Assembly: GCF_003014615.1 (NCBI RefSeq)
Contig: NZ_PYGI01000007.1
Location: 88,812 to 152,811, forward strand
Direction: 5' to 3'
Length of the DNA: 64,000 nt
From: Marinobacterium halophilum
Lineage (GTDB): Bacteria; Pseudomonadota; Gammaproteobacteria; Pseudomonadales; Balneatricaceae
Shown in pieces: positions 35,405 through 45,472 of this stretch. The position numbers and the translations under genes are program-made. The notes under the pieces are model-generated. The model saw nothing but the letters and a program-made list of their open reading frames with translations. It was not told the origin of the DNA and did not search any database. The stretch's first letter is position 1. Each line of letters begins with the position of its first letter.

Positions 35405-37108
35405 ATGATCCTGACCCTGCTATTTGCCAGTGCGATGCTGTTGATCAGTATTGTTCTCAGTCCGTTGTCCAACCGTATCGGCATGCCGGTACTGCTGCTG
35501 TTTCTCGGCGTCGGTCTGCTGGCGGGACAAACCGAGATGGGTCAGCTGCTGTCCGCCGACGTGGACAGCACCTTTCTGGTCGGTCACCTGGCGCTGGCCA
35601 TCATTCTGCTGGATGGCGGCATGCGCACCCGGATCGAAACCTTCAGGGTGGGCCTGAAACCGGCGCTTTCTCTGGCAACCTTCGGGGTGGTGATCACCGC
35701 GGCACTGACCGGTTTGGCGGCACACTGGATTCTGGACCTGCCGCTGCTGCCGGCACTGTTGATCGGCACCATTATCTCCTCGACTGACGCGGCGGCCGTG
35801 TTTGCGCTGTTACAGAATCACGGGTTGCGCCTCAATCAGCGTGTCAGTGCCACGCTGGAGATTGAGTCTGGCAGTAACGACCCGATGGCGATCTTCCTTA
35901 CCATTATTCTGCTGGAGCTGATCACCCGCGAGACACCGCCCGGCGTGATGGAAGCAGGGTTGTTGCTGGTTACCCAGCTGGGGTTGGGTGCATTGGGTGG
36001 ATTGGCCGGTGGCTGGTTGCTGGCGCGACTGTTGCCGCGGCTGGCGCTTCAACCCGCGTTCTATCCGCTGCTGGTGACAGCGGCCGGTTTAACCGTATTT
36101 TCACTGGTTGGCCTGCTGGATGGCAGTGGTTTTCTGGCGATCTACTTGATGGGGATCCAGATTGGCAACCGTGGTCTGCGCAAGCTGGACGATATTCTGC
36201 AGGTGCATGATGGGCTGGCCTGGCTGGCGCAATTGAGCCTGTTCCTGATGCTGGGCCTGCTGCTGTCCCCGCATGAAAAGCTGGATTATGTCGGCGAAGG
36301 GCTGGCGCTGGGGGCGGTATTGATCCTGTTCGCCCGTCCGCTGGCGGTATTCATCAGTCTTTGGCCGTTCGGGTTTCGCTGGCGCGAGCAGGTATTTATC
36401 GCTTGGGTCGGGTTGCGGGGGGCGGTACCGATTGTGCTGGCGCTGTTTCCGTTGATGGCTGATATCGAACATGCGGCGCTGTTTCCGATCATCGCGTTCA
36501 TCATTGTTACCCTGTCGCTGTTGTTGCAGGGCGCGACGCTGGCACGGGTGGCGCGCTGGTTAAAGCTGGAGTTGCCCACGGAGCCTGCAGCCACACACCG
36601 GTTAAGCCTCGACTGGTCACCGGCGCATTACCACCGGTTAATGGTGTTCGAGCTGGATGGCGAACACTGGACGCCACCCCGTAATCTGCAGGGGGTACGC
36701 CTGCCCCCGGATATTGTGCTGACGGCAGTGTTGCGAAATGGCCAGCTGATACCGTATGAGCCCGACCTCAAATTGCAAAGTGGCGATCAGCTTGCGGTGA
36801 TTGGCGAGGAAGGGGCGGAAAAGCCGCTGGCGCGGCTGTTCAGTTCGGTGGCGTCGATCCCGGCCTTGAAGGAAAGTACCTTCTTTGGTGCCTTTGAACT
36901 CAACGGCAATGTGCAGCTGCAGGCGCTGGCTCAGAACTTCGGCCTCGAGATTGATCCGGCCCTGCAGCCATTGAGCGTGGCTGAGTACATTGCATCCTGC
37001 CTGCACGTGCCGCCGGTGGAAGGCGACCGTGTTGCGCTAGGCTCGATCCAGTTGGTGGTCAAGGTATTGGAAGACGGCAAGGTTAGCCGCGTTGGTCTAA
37101 AGTTCTGA
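35405..37108 (+). CDS. nhaP2: K+/H+ or Na+/H+ antiporter NhaP2 (CvrA)-like
   Basis: This is a 567-residue CPA1-type antiporter. Residues 1-400 hold about 12-13 helices with SSTDAAAVFALLQ and EIESGSNDPMA, which contain the transport acidic residues. A TrkA-C domain spans about 410-490, and a CorC/HlyC-type associated domain forms the C-terminus. This domain order matches NhaP2. It would export K+ or Na+ in exchange for H+. The next gene, another antiporter, starts 75 bp downstream. Confidence 0.92.
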   Translation: MILTLLFASAMLLISIVLSPLSNRIGMPVLLLFLGVGLLAGQTEMGQLLSADVDSTFLVGHLALAIILLDGGMRTRIETFRVGLKPALSLATFGVVITAALTGLAAHWILDLPLLPALLIGTIISSTDAAAVFALLQNHGLRLNQRVSATLEIESGSNDPMAIFLTIILLELITRETPPGVMEAGLLLVTQLGLGALGGLAGGWLLARLLPRLALQPAFYPLLVTAAGLTVFSLVGLLDGSGFLAIYLMGIQIGNRGLRKLDDILQVHDGLAWLAQLSLFLMLGLLLSPHEKLDYVGEGLALGAVLILFARPLAVFISLWPFGFRWREQVFIAWVGLRGAVPIVLALFPLMADIEHAALFPIIAFIIVTLSLLLQGATLARVARWLKLELPTEPAATHRLSLDWSPAHYHRLMVFELDGEHWTPPRNLQGVRLPPDIVLTAVLRNGQLIPYEPDLKLQSGDQLAVIGEEGAEKPLARLFSSVASIPALKESTFFGAFELNGNVQLQALAQNFGLEIDPALQPLSVAEYIASCLHVPPVEGDRVALGSIQLVVKVLEDGKVSRVGLKF

Positions 37109-37183
37109 TCCCTGTCGCTGACAGTATGGGGTTGACGTGGTTTAATTGCGCGCGATTAGGCAAGGAAGTAAAGGGAGTCATCT

Positions 37184-38746
37184 GTGATTGAAGCCGTTTG
37201 GATCATCTTCGCATTCGTGCTGGGGATGGGGGTCAAGTTGGTCGGATTGCCGCCGTTGATCGGTTATCTGGCTGCCGGGTTCGCCATTGTGGCGGCCGGC
37301 GAATATACCGGTATTCCGGTGCAGGGCACGGAGGCGCTGAGCCATCTGGCTCACCTGGGCGTATTGTTGCTGCTGTTTACGGTCGGGCTGAAATTGAAAG
37401 TGCGCAACCTGGTGCGTCCGGAAGTGATCGGCGGCGGAGTGCTGCACTTTGCAATATCCATCGCCATGTTCACACCGGCATTGCACTGGATTATGGGGCT
37501 GGAATGGTACACCGCGATGATGTTGGCGGTGGCGCTGTCGTTCTCCAGCACCGTTTTGGCGGCGAAGGTGCTTGAATCCAAACGCGAGCTGAGAGCCTTT
37601 CATGGTCGGGTGGCGATCGGCATCCTGATTGTTCAGGACCTGCTGGCACTGCTGGTACTGGCATTGGCCAGTGGCCAGACGCCATCGCCCTGGGCGCTGC
37701 TGATTTTTGCCATGCCGCTGCTGCGTCCGCTGTTCTACAAACTGTTGGATATCAGTGGGCATGAAGAGTTGCTGGTGCTGTTGGGTCTGTTACTGGCGCT
37801 GGTTGTCGGCGGCAAGGGCTTTGAACTGGTCGGTCTCAGCTCTGAACTGGGGGCGCTGGCGTTCGGTGCGCTGCTGTCCAGTCATCGCCGGGCAGGTGAG
37901 TTGTCGCAGTCGTTGTGGAGCATCAAGGAAGTGTTCCTGGTGGGCTTCTTCCTGCAGATTGGTATGGGCGGTTTGCCGGATGCCAATGCGCTGGTGTTTG
38001 CGCTGGTGATGGGGCTGGTGTTGCCGCTGAAGGGGATTCTGTTCTTTTTCCTGCTGTTGCTGTTCAAGTTGCGTGCACGCAGCGCATTTCTGTCTGGCTT
38101 AAGCCTGACCAACTACAGCGAATTCGGTTTGATCGTGGCCAGCATCGTCTTGCCCGAGTGGCTGATTCCGCTGGCTATTGCGGTTTCCGTCTCGTTTTTG
38201 GTATCGGCACCGCTGTATCGTCTGGCGCATCCGCTCTATGACCGTTTCGGTCACTTTCTGTCCCGTTTCGAGCGTCAGGGTTTTCATCCGGACGAGCAGC
38301 CGCTGTCATTGGGTGATGCCGAAATCCTGATTATCGGTATGGGCCGTACCGGTACGGCAGCCTATGATCATCTGAAGCAGCGCGGCATCCCGATGGTGGC
38401 GCTGGACTCGGACCCCGCGAAGGTGGAAACGCATGCCAAGTGCGGACGTAATGTGGTCTTTGCCGATGCCGAGGATGTGCAACTGTGGAAGAACCTGCAG
38501 GCACCGAAGCTTAAGCATGTCATTTTGGCGGCCAACGATGTGGAGGCCAAGGTGACGGCGGCGCGACAGTTACGTCAGGCCGGGTTTGAAGGGATTATCG
38601 TGGCGCACAGCATGTTTGCCGATCATGCCGAAGCGATCACGGCCGCTGGTGCCGATCATACCTATCAGACCATGGCGGAAACCGGGGTGGGTTTGGCCGA
38701 GCATATTTTCAGTGAATCACGACGCAAGGAAGAAGCGCTGATCTGA
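37184..38746 (+). CDS. CPA2-family cation/proton antiporter with TrkA-N domain
   Basis: This 520-residue protein has a Kef-type membrane domain (1-365, about 11-12 helices; GVLLLLFTVGLKLKVRNL, ALSFSSTVLAAKVLE) and a cytosolic Rossmann TrkA-N domain from about 380 (ILIIGMGRTGTAAYD), which would bind NAD(H) or a related nucleotide. It is nearest to YbaL/KefC-type proteins. The start is GTG at 37184 after AAGGGAG. The last codon abuts the stop of the convergent K+ channel. Confidence 0.9.
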   Translation: MIEAVWIIFAFVLGMGVKLVGLPPLIGYLAAGFAIVAAGEYTGIPVQGTEALSHLAHLGVLLLLFTVGLKLKVRNLVRPEVIGGGVLHFAISIAMFTPALHWIMGLEWYTAMMLAVALSFSSTVLAAKVLESKRELRAFHGRVAIGILIVQDLLALLVLALASGQTPSPWALLIFAMPLLRPLFYKLLDISGHEELLVLLGLLLALVVGGKGFELVGLSSELGALAFGALLSSHRRAGELSQSLWSIKEVFLVGFFLQIGMGGLPDANALVFALVMGLVLPLKGILFFFLLLLFKLRARSAFLSGLSLTNYSEFGLIVASIVLPEWLIPLAIAVSVSFLVSAPLYRLAHPLYDRFGHFLSRFERQGFHPDEQPLSLGDAEILIIGMGRTGTAAYDHLKQRGIPMVALDSDPAKVETHAKCGRNVVFADAEDVQLWKNLQAPKLKHVILAANDVEAKVTAARQLRQAGFEGIIVAHSMFADHAEAITAAGADHTYQTMAETGVGLAEHIFSESRRKEEALI

Positions 38747-39670
38747 TCAGCGCGGCTTCTCGCCGGAGCGGTCAGCCTTGCCGCTCCCGTCTTGTACGTT
38801 CTGCTTTTCCACTGCGGCTTTCGGCACAGCCGCATCCGGTTTACCCTTGCTGTCGGGGCTGCGTGAAGTCTGCAACAGTACCAACATGTATTCCAGTTGT
38901 TGCTCGATGTTCTCCAGCCGATTTTCCAGTCGGGTGATACGGTTCAGGTTCTGGCGTTCGCGTTCGGCGATTTCGCCTTCGTCCTTCTCGATGAAGAACA
39001 CCGAGAAGCTGGCGGTTAATAACGAAAACATGCAGATCCCCACCAGAATCAGCAGGGAGCCGAACAGGCGGCCCTCGTTGGTGCTGGGCACCAGATCGCC
39101 ATAACCGACCGTGGTCATGGTGACCCATGCCCACCAGATGCCGTCGATGGGGCCGTCAAATGCCGGGTCCAGTGCCGCAATCAGGAAGCCTGAAATCACC
39201 AGAAACAGCAGGCAGATCAACAGGGTTGTGCCCAGATTGTGGCGCGCCAGAATCGAGCGCAAGTCCCGTGAGACCTTGAACAGAATGCCGACCATGACCA
39301 GCAGCCTCAGGCTGCGGATGGCACCGGCATAGAAGGAATAGTCGCCCAACAGGGCGGGCAGTCCGGCGCAGATAATCACCAGACTCATCCAGTTTTGCTT
39401 CAGGTAGCGGCTGCGATCATCGACGACGCAGAGCATTAGCCCCATTTCGGTGACGAAGCCAAGCCAGATCACCCAGTCGGTGATCTGGTGAGTCATGCCG
39501 TTGACGATACCGTCGGCACGCAGGTACCAGTCGACCAGAATCCACAGCGCCAGTATCAGCATCGGCCATTCCAGACGCTTGCCCCAGCGTTTGGCCCGAG
39601 CGTTCTCGGCCTTGCTGACACCGCCAAATCCCATACGAAACATCAGCGAGTGGTGTGTGTCGTAGCTCAT
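38747..39670 (-). CDS. Voltage-gated-type K+ channel protein
   Basis: This 307-residue protein has six hydrophobic segments and a pore loop with the K+ selectivity filter TTVGYGD (186-192), placing it among six-helix K+ channels. The S4 segment (IRSLRLLVMVGILFKVSRDLR) has few regular Arg residues, so voltage gating may be weak. A coiled coil at about 230-270 (RENLNR-like, heptads) suits tetramerisation, followed by a polar tail. Together with the two antiporters before it, this is a K+ homeostasis cluster. Start at ATG 39670. Confidence 0.9.
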   Translation of the reverse strand: MSYDTHHSLMFRMGFGGVSKAENARAKRWGKRLEWPMLILALWILVDWYLRADGIVNGMTHQITDWVIWLGFVTEMGLMLCVVDDRSRYLKQNWMSLVIICAGLPALLGDYSFYAGAIRSLRLLVMVGILFKVSRDLRSILARHNLGTTLLICLLFLVISGFLIAALDPAFDGPIDGIWWAWVTMTTVGYGDLVPSTNEGRLFGSLLILVGICMFSLLTASFSVFFIEKDEGEIAERERQNLNRITRLENRLENIEQQLEYMLVLLQTSRSPDSKGKPDAAVPKAAVEKQNVQDGSGKADRSGEKPR

Positions 39671-39691
39671 CGGCGGCGGCCTGTCCCTGGT

Positions 39692-40018
39692 TTAGTGGTG
39701 TACGCGCAGCTGCATATCCAGCTGGCCGATCAGTGCGATCAGATGACGTGTATCTTCACGCATCTGCTTGAACACTTCTTCGGCCATCGGCACTATTTCG
39801 CTGTTCTGCGGCAGCGGCAGTTGCTGTTGGATCATCATTTCCAGTCGCGGCAGCAGTAACCACTGTACCCACTCATTGAAATCGAGCGTATCGACACAGA
39901 ATGGCTGGGTGCTGGCCAGAGCCTCCGGGGCCGGAGGCTGTTGTTGCCACAGGCCTATATTCTGCATTTCGCTGCGGATTTCGATCAGCAAGGCGCTGAC
40001 CTGCTGGTGTTGGCTCAT
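39692..40018 (-). CDS. yqcC: YqcC family protein
   Basis: This 108-residue protein belongs to the YqcC (DUF446) family. Signatures are IGLWQQQPPAPEALASTQPFCVDTLDF and EWVQWLLLPRLEMMI. The ATG at 40018 follows AAGGAG and is preferred to the TTG three bases before. It lies immediately after the DAHP synthase gene, whose stop overlaps the ribosome site. Function unknown; in E. coli its partner is a pseudouridine synthase gene, not present here. Confidence 0.92.
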   Translation of the reverse strand: MSQHQQVSALLIEIRSEMQNIGLWQQQPPAPEALASTQPFCVDTLDFNEWVQWLLLPRLEMMIQQQLPLPQNSEIVPMAEEVFKQMREDTRHLIALIGQLDMQLRVHH

Positions 40019-40021
40019 CAA

Positions 40022-41374
40022 TTACTCCTTGCGCGCGGCTTTGAGGGTGTCGGCGATCAGGAAAGCCAGCTCCAGTGACTGGTCGGCATTGAGGCGCGGG
40101 TCACACTGGGTGTGATAGCGATCGGCCAGACCTTCTTCAGTGATCTGGTAGGCACCACCGATACACTCGGTCACATTGTTGCCGGTCATCTCGAAATGTA
40201 CGCCGCCGGCATGGGTGCCTTCGGCGTTGTGGACTTCGAAAAAGCCCTTCATTTCGGTGAGAATGGCGTTAACACTGCGGGTCTTGTAGCCACTGGACGC
40301 CTTGATGGTGTTGCCATGCATCGGGTCGGAGCTCCACACGACATGGTGGCCGCTGGCCTTGACCGCACGGACCAGTGGCGGCAGCATTTCAGTAATGCGG
40401 TCGGCACCCATGCGTGCGATCAGGGTAATGCGGCCCGGAATCTGGGACGGATTGAGGATGTCGAGCAGGCGCAGCAGGTCGTCAACCTGAGTGCTCGGAC
40501 CAACCTTGATGCCGACCGGGTTGCGTACGCCGCGCAGGAACTCCACGTGGGCATGATCCGGCTGGCGGGTGCGGTCACCGATCCAGAGCATGTGCGCCGA
40601 GCAGTCGTACCAGTCGCCGGTCAGGCTGTCCTGACGGGTCAGTGCCTGTTCATAGCCCAGCAGCAGTGCCTCGTGCGAGGTGTACAGGCTGGTTTCTTTC
40701 AGCTGCGGGGTGTTGGCCGAGCTGATGCCACAGGCTTCGATGAACGCCATGGTCTGGTCGATCTGATCGGCCAGATGCTGGTATTTCTCGCCCTGCGGGC
40801 TCTGCTGTACGAAGCCCTGAGTCCACTGATGTACCTTGTGCAGGTCGGCAAAGCCGCCGGTGGCAAAGGCACGCAGCAGGTTCAGTGTGGCAGAGGACTG
40901 ATGGTAGGCCGACAGCAGGCGCTGTGGGTCCGGTGTGCGAGCTTCGGCGGTGAAGGCGATGTCGTTGATAATGTCGCCGCGGTAGCTGGGCAGCTCAATG
41001 CCATTGATTGTTTCGGTGTCGGTCGAGCGCGGCTTGGCGAACTGGCCGGCCATGCGGCCGATCTTGACCACCGGGCAGCTGCCGGCAAAGGTCATCACCA
41101 CTGCCATCTGCAACATCAGCTTGAAGGTGTCACGGATCTTGTTGGCATTGAACTCGGCAAAGCTTTCGGCGCAGTCGCCGCCTTGCAGCAAGAACGCCTT
41201 GCCTTCGGCCACCTGGGCCAGGTCAGCGGTTAGAGAGCGAATCTCGCCGGCAAACACTAGCGGCGGATACTCGCCAAGCACCTGTTCGACCCGATACAGG
41301 GCGTCCTGATCAGGGTAGGTCGGGTGCTGTTTGATCGGCTTGTTACGCCAGCTGTCGGGAGTCCAGAGTTCCAT
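40022..41374 (-). CDS. Class II 3-deoxy-7-phosphoheptulonate (DAHP) synthase
   Basis: This enzyme commits phosphoenolpyruvate and erythrose 4-phosphate to aromatic amino-acid synthesis. It has 450 residues of the plant-like class II, unrelated in sequence to E. coli AroG/F/H. Signatures are [42 protein letters not shown] and [15 protein letters not shown], together holding the metal and PEP residues. The start MELWTPDSW at 41374 is preferred to an upstream codon, from family N-termini. It is probably an operon with yqcC. Confidence 0.97.
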   Translation of the reverse strand: MELWTPDSWRNKPIKQHPTYPDQDALYRVEQVLGEYPPLVFAGEIRSLTADLAQVAEGKAFLLQGGDCAESFAEFNANKIRDTFKLMLQMAVVMTFAGSCPVVKIGRMAGQFAKPRSTDTETINGIELPSYRGDIINDIAFTAEARTPDPQRLLSAYHQSSATLNLLRAFATGGFADLHKVHQWTQGFVQQSPQGEKYQHLADQIDQTMAFIEACGISSANTPQLKETSLYTSHEALLLGYEQALTRQDSLTGDWYDCSAHMLWIGDRTRQPDHAHVEFLRGVRNPVGIKVGPSTQVDDLLRLLDILNPSQIPGRITLIARMGADRITEMLPPLVRAVKASGHHVVWSSDPMHGNTIKASSGYKTRSVNAILTEMKGFFEVHNAEGTHAGGVHFEMTGNNVTECIGGAYQITEEGLADRYHTQCDPRLNADQSLELAFLIADTLKAARKE

Positions 41375-41550
41375 TTTGCTCTCACTACTTAACTGATTAA
41401 CTGAACCCATGATAGTACCGTAAATACGGCGTAACGACAGCCCGGCCGTGCGTTCTGTTCTGTTGGCAGGTGCGGTTGCGCATTCGCAAGGCCTGAGTGA
41501 GCCGGTATACTGATGCGTTATTCTGTTGATGCCCGAGTGCCAAGGATTTC

Positions 41551-42027
41551 ATGACTGCCATACTGTTTCGTGTTTCACGTTTGTATATTCGCCAGCAGCA
41601 GGCCAAGCAGCTGTTGTGGGTCCTGCTGATGCTGGTTCTGGTTGCGGGTAGTGGCTATTTCTTAACTCGTGCCGAAGCGGTGGTTGATTATTTGCTGCCG
41701 GTACTGGGTGTTGCTGCTTGTTCAGCGTATCTGGTCAAACTGGTGCAGCTGCTGAAGCGTGGTGCGTCCGGGTATCCAGACGTTGAAGTGGACGCATCGG
41801 CAGGCACCTTGAAGGTGCTGCAGGAGACGCCGGTGGTGTTGAATCTCAGCAACATTCTGAACATGCGTATTCAGGTTGCACTCACGCGGGTGCTGGCGAT
41901 TACCTTGGTCACGGAAGCCGGTGAGCAGCTGCGGCTGGAGGGGTATGAGCGAATTGATGAGCTGGTGGCTGCACTGGAAGCTGTGCTGCCGGAGGATCGT
42001 GTGATCCGTACCCGGCTGCGTTATTGA
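41551..42027 (+). CDS. Small membrane protein of unknown function
   Basis: This 158-residue protein has two hydrophobic helices near the N-terminus (about 20-40 and 47-65), followed by a cytosolic strand-rich part with alternating hydrophobic residues (TLKVLQETPVVLNLSNILNMRIQVALT). It resembles PH-like (YdbS/bPH type) or YcxB-like membrane-proximal domains, though I cannot name it. The ATG at 41551 follows AAGGAT. It stands alone between the DAHP synthase and metR. Confidence 0.65.
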   Translation: MTAILFRVSRLYIRQQQAKQLLWVLLMLVLVAGSGYFLTRAEAVVDYLLPVLGVAACSAYLVKLVQLLKRGASGYPDVEVDASAGTLKVLQETPVVLNLSNILNMRIQVALTRVLAITLVTEAGEQLRLEGYERIDELVAALEAVLPEDRVIRTRLRY

Positions 42028-42036
42028 CGGCTGCGT

Positions 42037-42951
42037 TCAGGCGCTGCGGATGCCATTGAGGTTGTGGAACGTAACCTCGCGGGCAGTATTGAGGAAGTCG
42101 ACCATGAAGTCGGCATCCTTTTGATCCTCACGCATGGCAGCGTAGAGGGTGCACCATAATCCCTTCTCACCCAGCGGGCGGGCAGCAATATACTCGCGCT
42201 GCAGGTACTCATGGGCGGCCCAGTTGGGCAGGGCAGCAATGCCTCGGCCGCTGGCGACCAGCTGCATGATCATCATGGTCAGCTCGGCAGTCCGGATCTC
42301 GGCGGGTTCGATATCCACGGGGTCGAGGAAGCGGGTGAATAGATCCAGACGGTCCCGTTCGACCGGATAGGTGATGAGCGTTTGCCCTTCAAAGTCTCGC
42401 GGCTGGATAAAGCGTTTGCTGACCAGTGGATGCTGGCGTCCCATGACCAGAATGGACTCGTAGCTGAACAGCGGCACATAGTGGATGCCGGTCCGCTCTT
42501 CCGGGTCTGAGGTGATGACCAGATCCAGGTCGCCACGGGCCAATGCTGGCAGTGGCTGGAAGCTGAAGCCGGTGGACAGGTCCAGCTCGACCTCTGGCCA
42601 GTGTTGCCGGAAGTGGTCGATGGTCGGCATCAGCCAGTCGAAACAGCTGTGGCATTCAATGCAGATGTTGAGGCGACCGGTTTCGCCGCCCGCGAGGCGC
42701 ATGATGTCGCGCTCCGCACTGCGCACCATCGGCAACAGTTCATCCGCCAGCGCCAGCAGGCGCTGGCCTGCGCTGGTGAAACAGATCGGGCGTGTCTTGC
42801 GGATGAATAGGGAGCAATTGAGCCGCTCCTCAAGATCCTTGATCTGGTGGGACAGGGCGGATTGGGTCAGGTGGATGCGCTCGGCGGCCTCGACCAGACT
42901 GCCTGCGTCGCGCAAGGCGGCAAGCGTTTTCAGGTGACGAATCTCGATCAT
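42037..42951 (-). CDS. metR: LysR-type methionine regulator MetR
   Basis: This LysR regulator has 304 residues. The HTH is at 1-60 (HLKTLAALRDAGSLVEAAERIHLTQSALSHQIKDLE). The effector domain carries the MetR signature IECHSCFDWLMPTIDHFRQHWPEVELDL, near the homocysteine-response region. The start ATG at 42951, with GAGGGGTG upstream, is preferred to a GTG two codons earlier. No met gene lies beside it, so it acts elsewhere. It is convergent with the small membrane protein. Confidence 0.93.
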   Translation of the reverse strand: MIEIRHLKTLAALRDAGSLVEAAERIHLTQSALSHQIKDLEERLNCSLFIRKTRPICFTSAGQRLLALADELLPMVRSAERDIMRLAGGETGRLNICIECHSCFDWLMPTIDHFRQHWPEVELDLSTGFSFQPLPALARGDLDLVITSDPEERTGIHYVPLFSYESILVMGRQHPLVSKRFIQPRDFEGQTLITYPVERDRLDLFTRFLDPVDIEPAEIRTAELTMMIMQLVASGRGIAALPNWAAHEYLQREYIAARPLGEKGLWCTLYAAMREDQKDADFMVDFLNTAREVTFHNLNGIRSA

Positions 42952-43012
42952 GCCCACCCCTCAGGTTGTGGATAACAGCCAGTATAGTAGCGAATGCGCA
43001 AGTCTGGCGAGG

Positions 43013-43034
43013 GCGGTAGCCAGCAGGCTACCGC
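43013..43034 (-). terminator. Perfect hairpin beyond argF
   Basis: GCGGTAGCC-AGCA-GGCTACCGC is a perfect 9-bp stem with a 4-nt loop, beginning 9 bp after the argF stop on the minus strand. It lacks a T-tract, so it is either a Rho-assisted end or a 3' stabiliser. Confidence 0.4.
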
Positions 43035-43042
43035 AACCCGTC

Positions 43043-43951
43043 TCAGGATTTGACCAGCAGGAATTCCAGCAGTGCTTTTTGCGCGTGCAGGCGATTCTCG
43101 GCTTCGGCAAAAACCACCGAACGCGGGTCTTCCAGCATATCTTCGCTGACTTCTTCGCCGCGGTGTGCGGGCAGGCAGTGCATGAACAGTGCATCGTCTT
43201 CGGCCAGATCCATCAGCGCAGGCGTGATCTGGTAGCCACGGAACTCACGGATGCGTTCACGCTGCTCGTCTTCCTGGCCCATTGAGGCCCAGACATCGGT
43301 TACTACCAGATGAGCGCCATCGACCGCTTCTTCCGGGTTTTCGAACACGTTCACGCGGTCGCTGTTGCGTGCCACCAGTTCTGTGTTTGGGGCGAAGCCT
43401 TCAGGGCAGGCGATGTTCAGTTTGAAGTCGAACTGGCGTGCGGCGTTGATGTAGGAGTGGCACATGTTGTTGCCATCACCGACCCAAGCGACGGTCTTGC
43501 CCTTGATGGAGCCGCGGTGCTCGATGAATGTCTGCATGTCGGCGAGCAGCTGGCAGGGGTGGTAGTCATCGGTCAGGGCATTGATGACCGGTACCTTGGA
43601 GTAGCGGGCGAAGGTCTCAACCAGTTCATGGCTGAAGGTCCGAATCATCACCACGTCGACCATGCTGGAGATGACGCGGGCGCTGTCTTCGACTGGTTCG
43701 CCACGGCCCAGCTGGGTGTCGCGCGGCGACAGGAACATGGCATGGCCACCGAACTGCGCCATGCCGGCTTCGAAGGAAACGCGGGTGCGGGTCGAAGCCT
43801 TTTCGAAGATCATTGCCATGACCTTGTTTTTCAACGGCTCGTAAGTTTCGCCTGCGTCGCGCATCTGCTTGAGAATAATGGCGCGCTGTACGATCTGCTG
43901 CAGCTCTTCAGGGGTCATGTCCAGCAGCGTCAGAAAATGTCGTGTACTCAT
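43043..43951 (-). CDS. argF: Ornithine carbamoyltransferase ArgF
   Basis: This arginine-pathway enzyme condenses ornithine and carbamoyl phosphate to citrulline. It has 302 residues. The carbamoyl-phosphate loop [12 protein letters not shown], the [15 protein letters not shown] segment and the ornithine/catalytic motif [11 protein letters not shown] are intact. It follows argD on the same strand with a 59-bp gap, so the two steps are cotranscribed. Confidence 0.97.
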   Translation of the reverse strand: MSTRHFLTLLDMTPEELQQIVQRAIILKQMRDAGETYEPLKNKVMAMIFEKASTRTRVSFEAGMAQFGGHAMFLSPRDTQLGRGEPVEDSARVISSMVDVVMIRTFSHELVETFARYSKVPVINALTDDYHPCQLLADMQTFIEHRGSIKGKTVAWVGDGNNMCHSYINAARQFDFKLNIACPEGFAPNTELVARNSDRVNVFENPEEAVDGAHLVVTDVWASMGQEDEQRERIREFRGYQITPALMDLAEDDALFMHCLPAHRGEEVSEDMLEDPRSVVFAEAENRLHAQKALLEFLLVKS

Positions 43952-44010
43952 AAGTATGTCGGTCGGCGGCCTGGGCCACCGGCTCCCGGTGTCAGTTGAA
44001 TAAAAGGGAC

Positions 44011-45210
44011 TCAGTTGGCGCTATCGCGTTCTTCACCGGCATAAACCCGGATCAGCTGAGCCACGGTATTGACCATGAGGTCGGCATCATGGTCGGTCAT
44101 TATTAGAGGGGGCAGCAGGCGAACGACACGGCCACCGCCGGTGACGTTCAGCAGGATGCCCTTGATCTTGGCCAGCACGACCAGCTCGCTGCCGGCTTCG
44201 GTCAGCTCGATGCCGATCATCAGGCCCTTGTTGCGGACCTCTTGCACGTAAGGGGCGTCGCCGAACTGCTCGCGGAATCCGTGGGCAATGCGTTCGCCCA
44301 GTGCTGCGGCGCGCTGGCACAGGTTGTCCTGTTCGATGGTGTTGACCACGGCCAGAGCTGTTGCGCAGGCCAGTGGATTACCACCATAGGTCGTACCGTG
44401 GCTGCCGGGGGTAAAGGTTTCGGCAGCGATGCCGCGGGCCAAGCAAGCACCAATCGGGAAGCCGTTGCCAAGCCCTTTGGCGGTGGTGACCACGTCGGGC
44501 AGTATATCGTTGTGCTGGTAAGCAAAATAGCGACCGGTACGGCCGTTGCCGGTCTGGACTTCGTCAAGCATCAACAGCCATTCCTGCTCGTCGCAGATCT
44601 GGCGGAGATGATTCAGGTAGTCCGGTGCGGGAATATGGATGCCACCTTCGCCCTGCACGGGTTCGACCAGAATGGCGACTACGTTGCTGTTGTCGCGGGC
44701 AACCTGGCGTACGGCGTCGACATCATTGTAGGGAACCTGGATAAAGCCGCTGACCAGTGGCTCGAAGCCCTGCTGGGTAGCGCGGTTGCCGGTCGCGCTC
44801 AAGGTTGCCATGGTACGGCCATGGAACGACTGCTGCATGACGATGATGGTCGGGGTGTCAATATTGCGGTTGTGGCCGTAGCGGCGGGCAAGTTTGATGG
44901 CCGCTTCGTTTGCTTCGGCACCGGAGTTGGCAAAAAAAGCGTTTTCCATGCCGGAGATACGGGTCAGCGCCGCTGCCAGAGCTTCCTGCTGCTTAATGGT
45001 ATAAATGTTGGAGCAATGTACCAGTTTGGCGGCCTGTTCGCTGATGGCGCGCGTTACGGCCGGATGAGCATGGCCAAGCCCGGTGACGGCGATACCGCAG
45101 AGCGCGTCCAGGTACTTGTTACCGTCGGTGTCATACAGCCAGGCCCCTTCACCATGTTCAAAGGCGACCGAGAGCCGATTGAAAACATTCATCAATGGTT
45201 GCGTAGCCAT
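44011..45210 (-). CDS. argD: Acetylornithine aminotransferase ArgD
   Basis: This class III aminotransferase uses PLP and glutamate to convert N-acetylglutamate semialdehyde to N-acetylornithine; it often also serves in lysine synthesis. It has 399 residues. The PLP region [19 protein letters not shown] and the Schiff-base Lys in [14 protein letters not shown] are present. The frame stays open a further 49 codons upstream, but the start at ATG 45210 has a GGGAGA ribosome site and matches family length. An intrinsic terminator sits in the leader just upstream. Confidence 0.95.
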   Translation of the reverse strand: MATQPLMNVFNRLSVAFEHGEGAWLYDTDGNKYLDALCGIAVTGLGHAHPAVTRAISEQAAKLVHCSNIYTIKQQEALAAALTRISGMENAFFANSGAEANEAAIKLARRYGHNRNIDTPTIIVMQQSFHGRTMATLSATGNRATQQGFEPLVSGFIQVPYNDVDAVRQVARDNSNVVAILVEPVQGEGGIHIPAPDYLNHLRQICDEQEWLLMLDEVQTGNGRTGRYFAYQHNDILPDVVTTAKGLGNGFPIGACLARGIAAETFTPGSHGTTYGGNPLACATALAVVNTIEQDNLCQRAAALGERIAHGFREQFGDAPYVQEVRNKGLMIGIELTEAGSELVVLAKIKGILLNVTGGGRVVRLLPPLIMTDHDADLMVNTVAQLIRVYAGEERDSAN

Positions 45211-45226
45211 GGGCGTCTCCCTACAA

Positions 45227-45252
45227 CGCAAAAAGGCAGCCACGGCTGCCAG
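45227..45252 (-). terminator. Intrinsic terminator in the argD leader (possible attenuator)
   Basis: On the minus strand the sequence GGCAGCC-GT-GGCTGCC is followed at once by TTTTTG. The T-run ends about 20 bp before the argD start codon, immediately in front of its ribosome site. Placed downstream of any argD promoter, it could stop transcription conditionally. No leader peptide rich in Arg codons was recognised. Confidence 0.7.
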
Positions 45253-45472
45253 TAAAACAAACATTCTATGAGCAGCAACCGTGTTTGGCAATTCAATCAT
45301 CGGCTGGAGGTCAATAAAACTGCGTCCAAGGGTTGAAAAAAACGGGAAATGGAGCAATACAAAAGACAGGCAGAGATAAGTTGTCGGGTCTAACTTGAGT
45401 GGAACGCTGGGTTATATGTTAAGCTTCGAGGCAGGCTGGATTTCACAGTTAGACAGATATAAAGGTGTATAG

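Noticed and set aside
40112..41233. 373-codon plus-strand frame inside the DAHP synthase gene
   Set aside because: Antisense by-product of GC-rich codon use; the minus-strand product is unmistakable.
44242..45255. 337-codon plus-strand frame opposite argD
   Set aside because: Antisense shadow of a conserved aminotransferase.
45211..45357. N-terminally extended ArgD
   Set aside because: The extra 49 codons cross the leader terminator, lack a ribosome site and are not part of the family.
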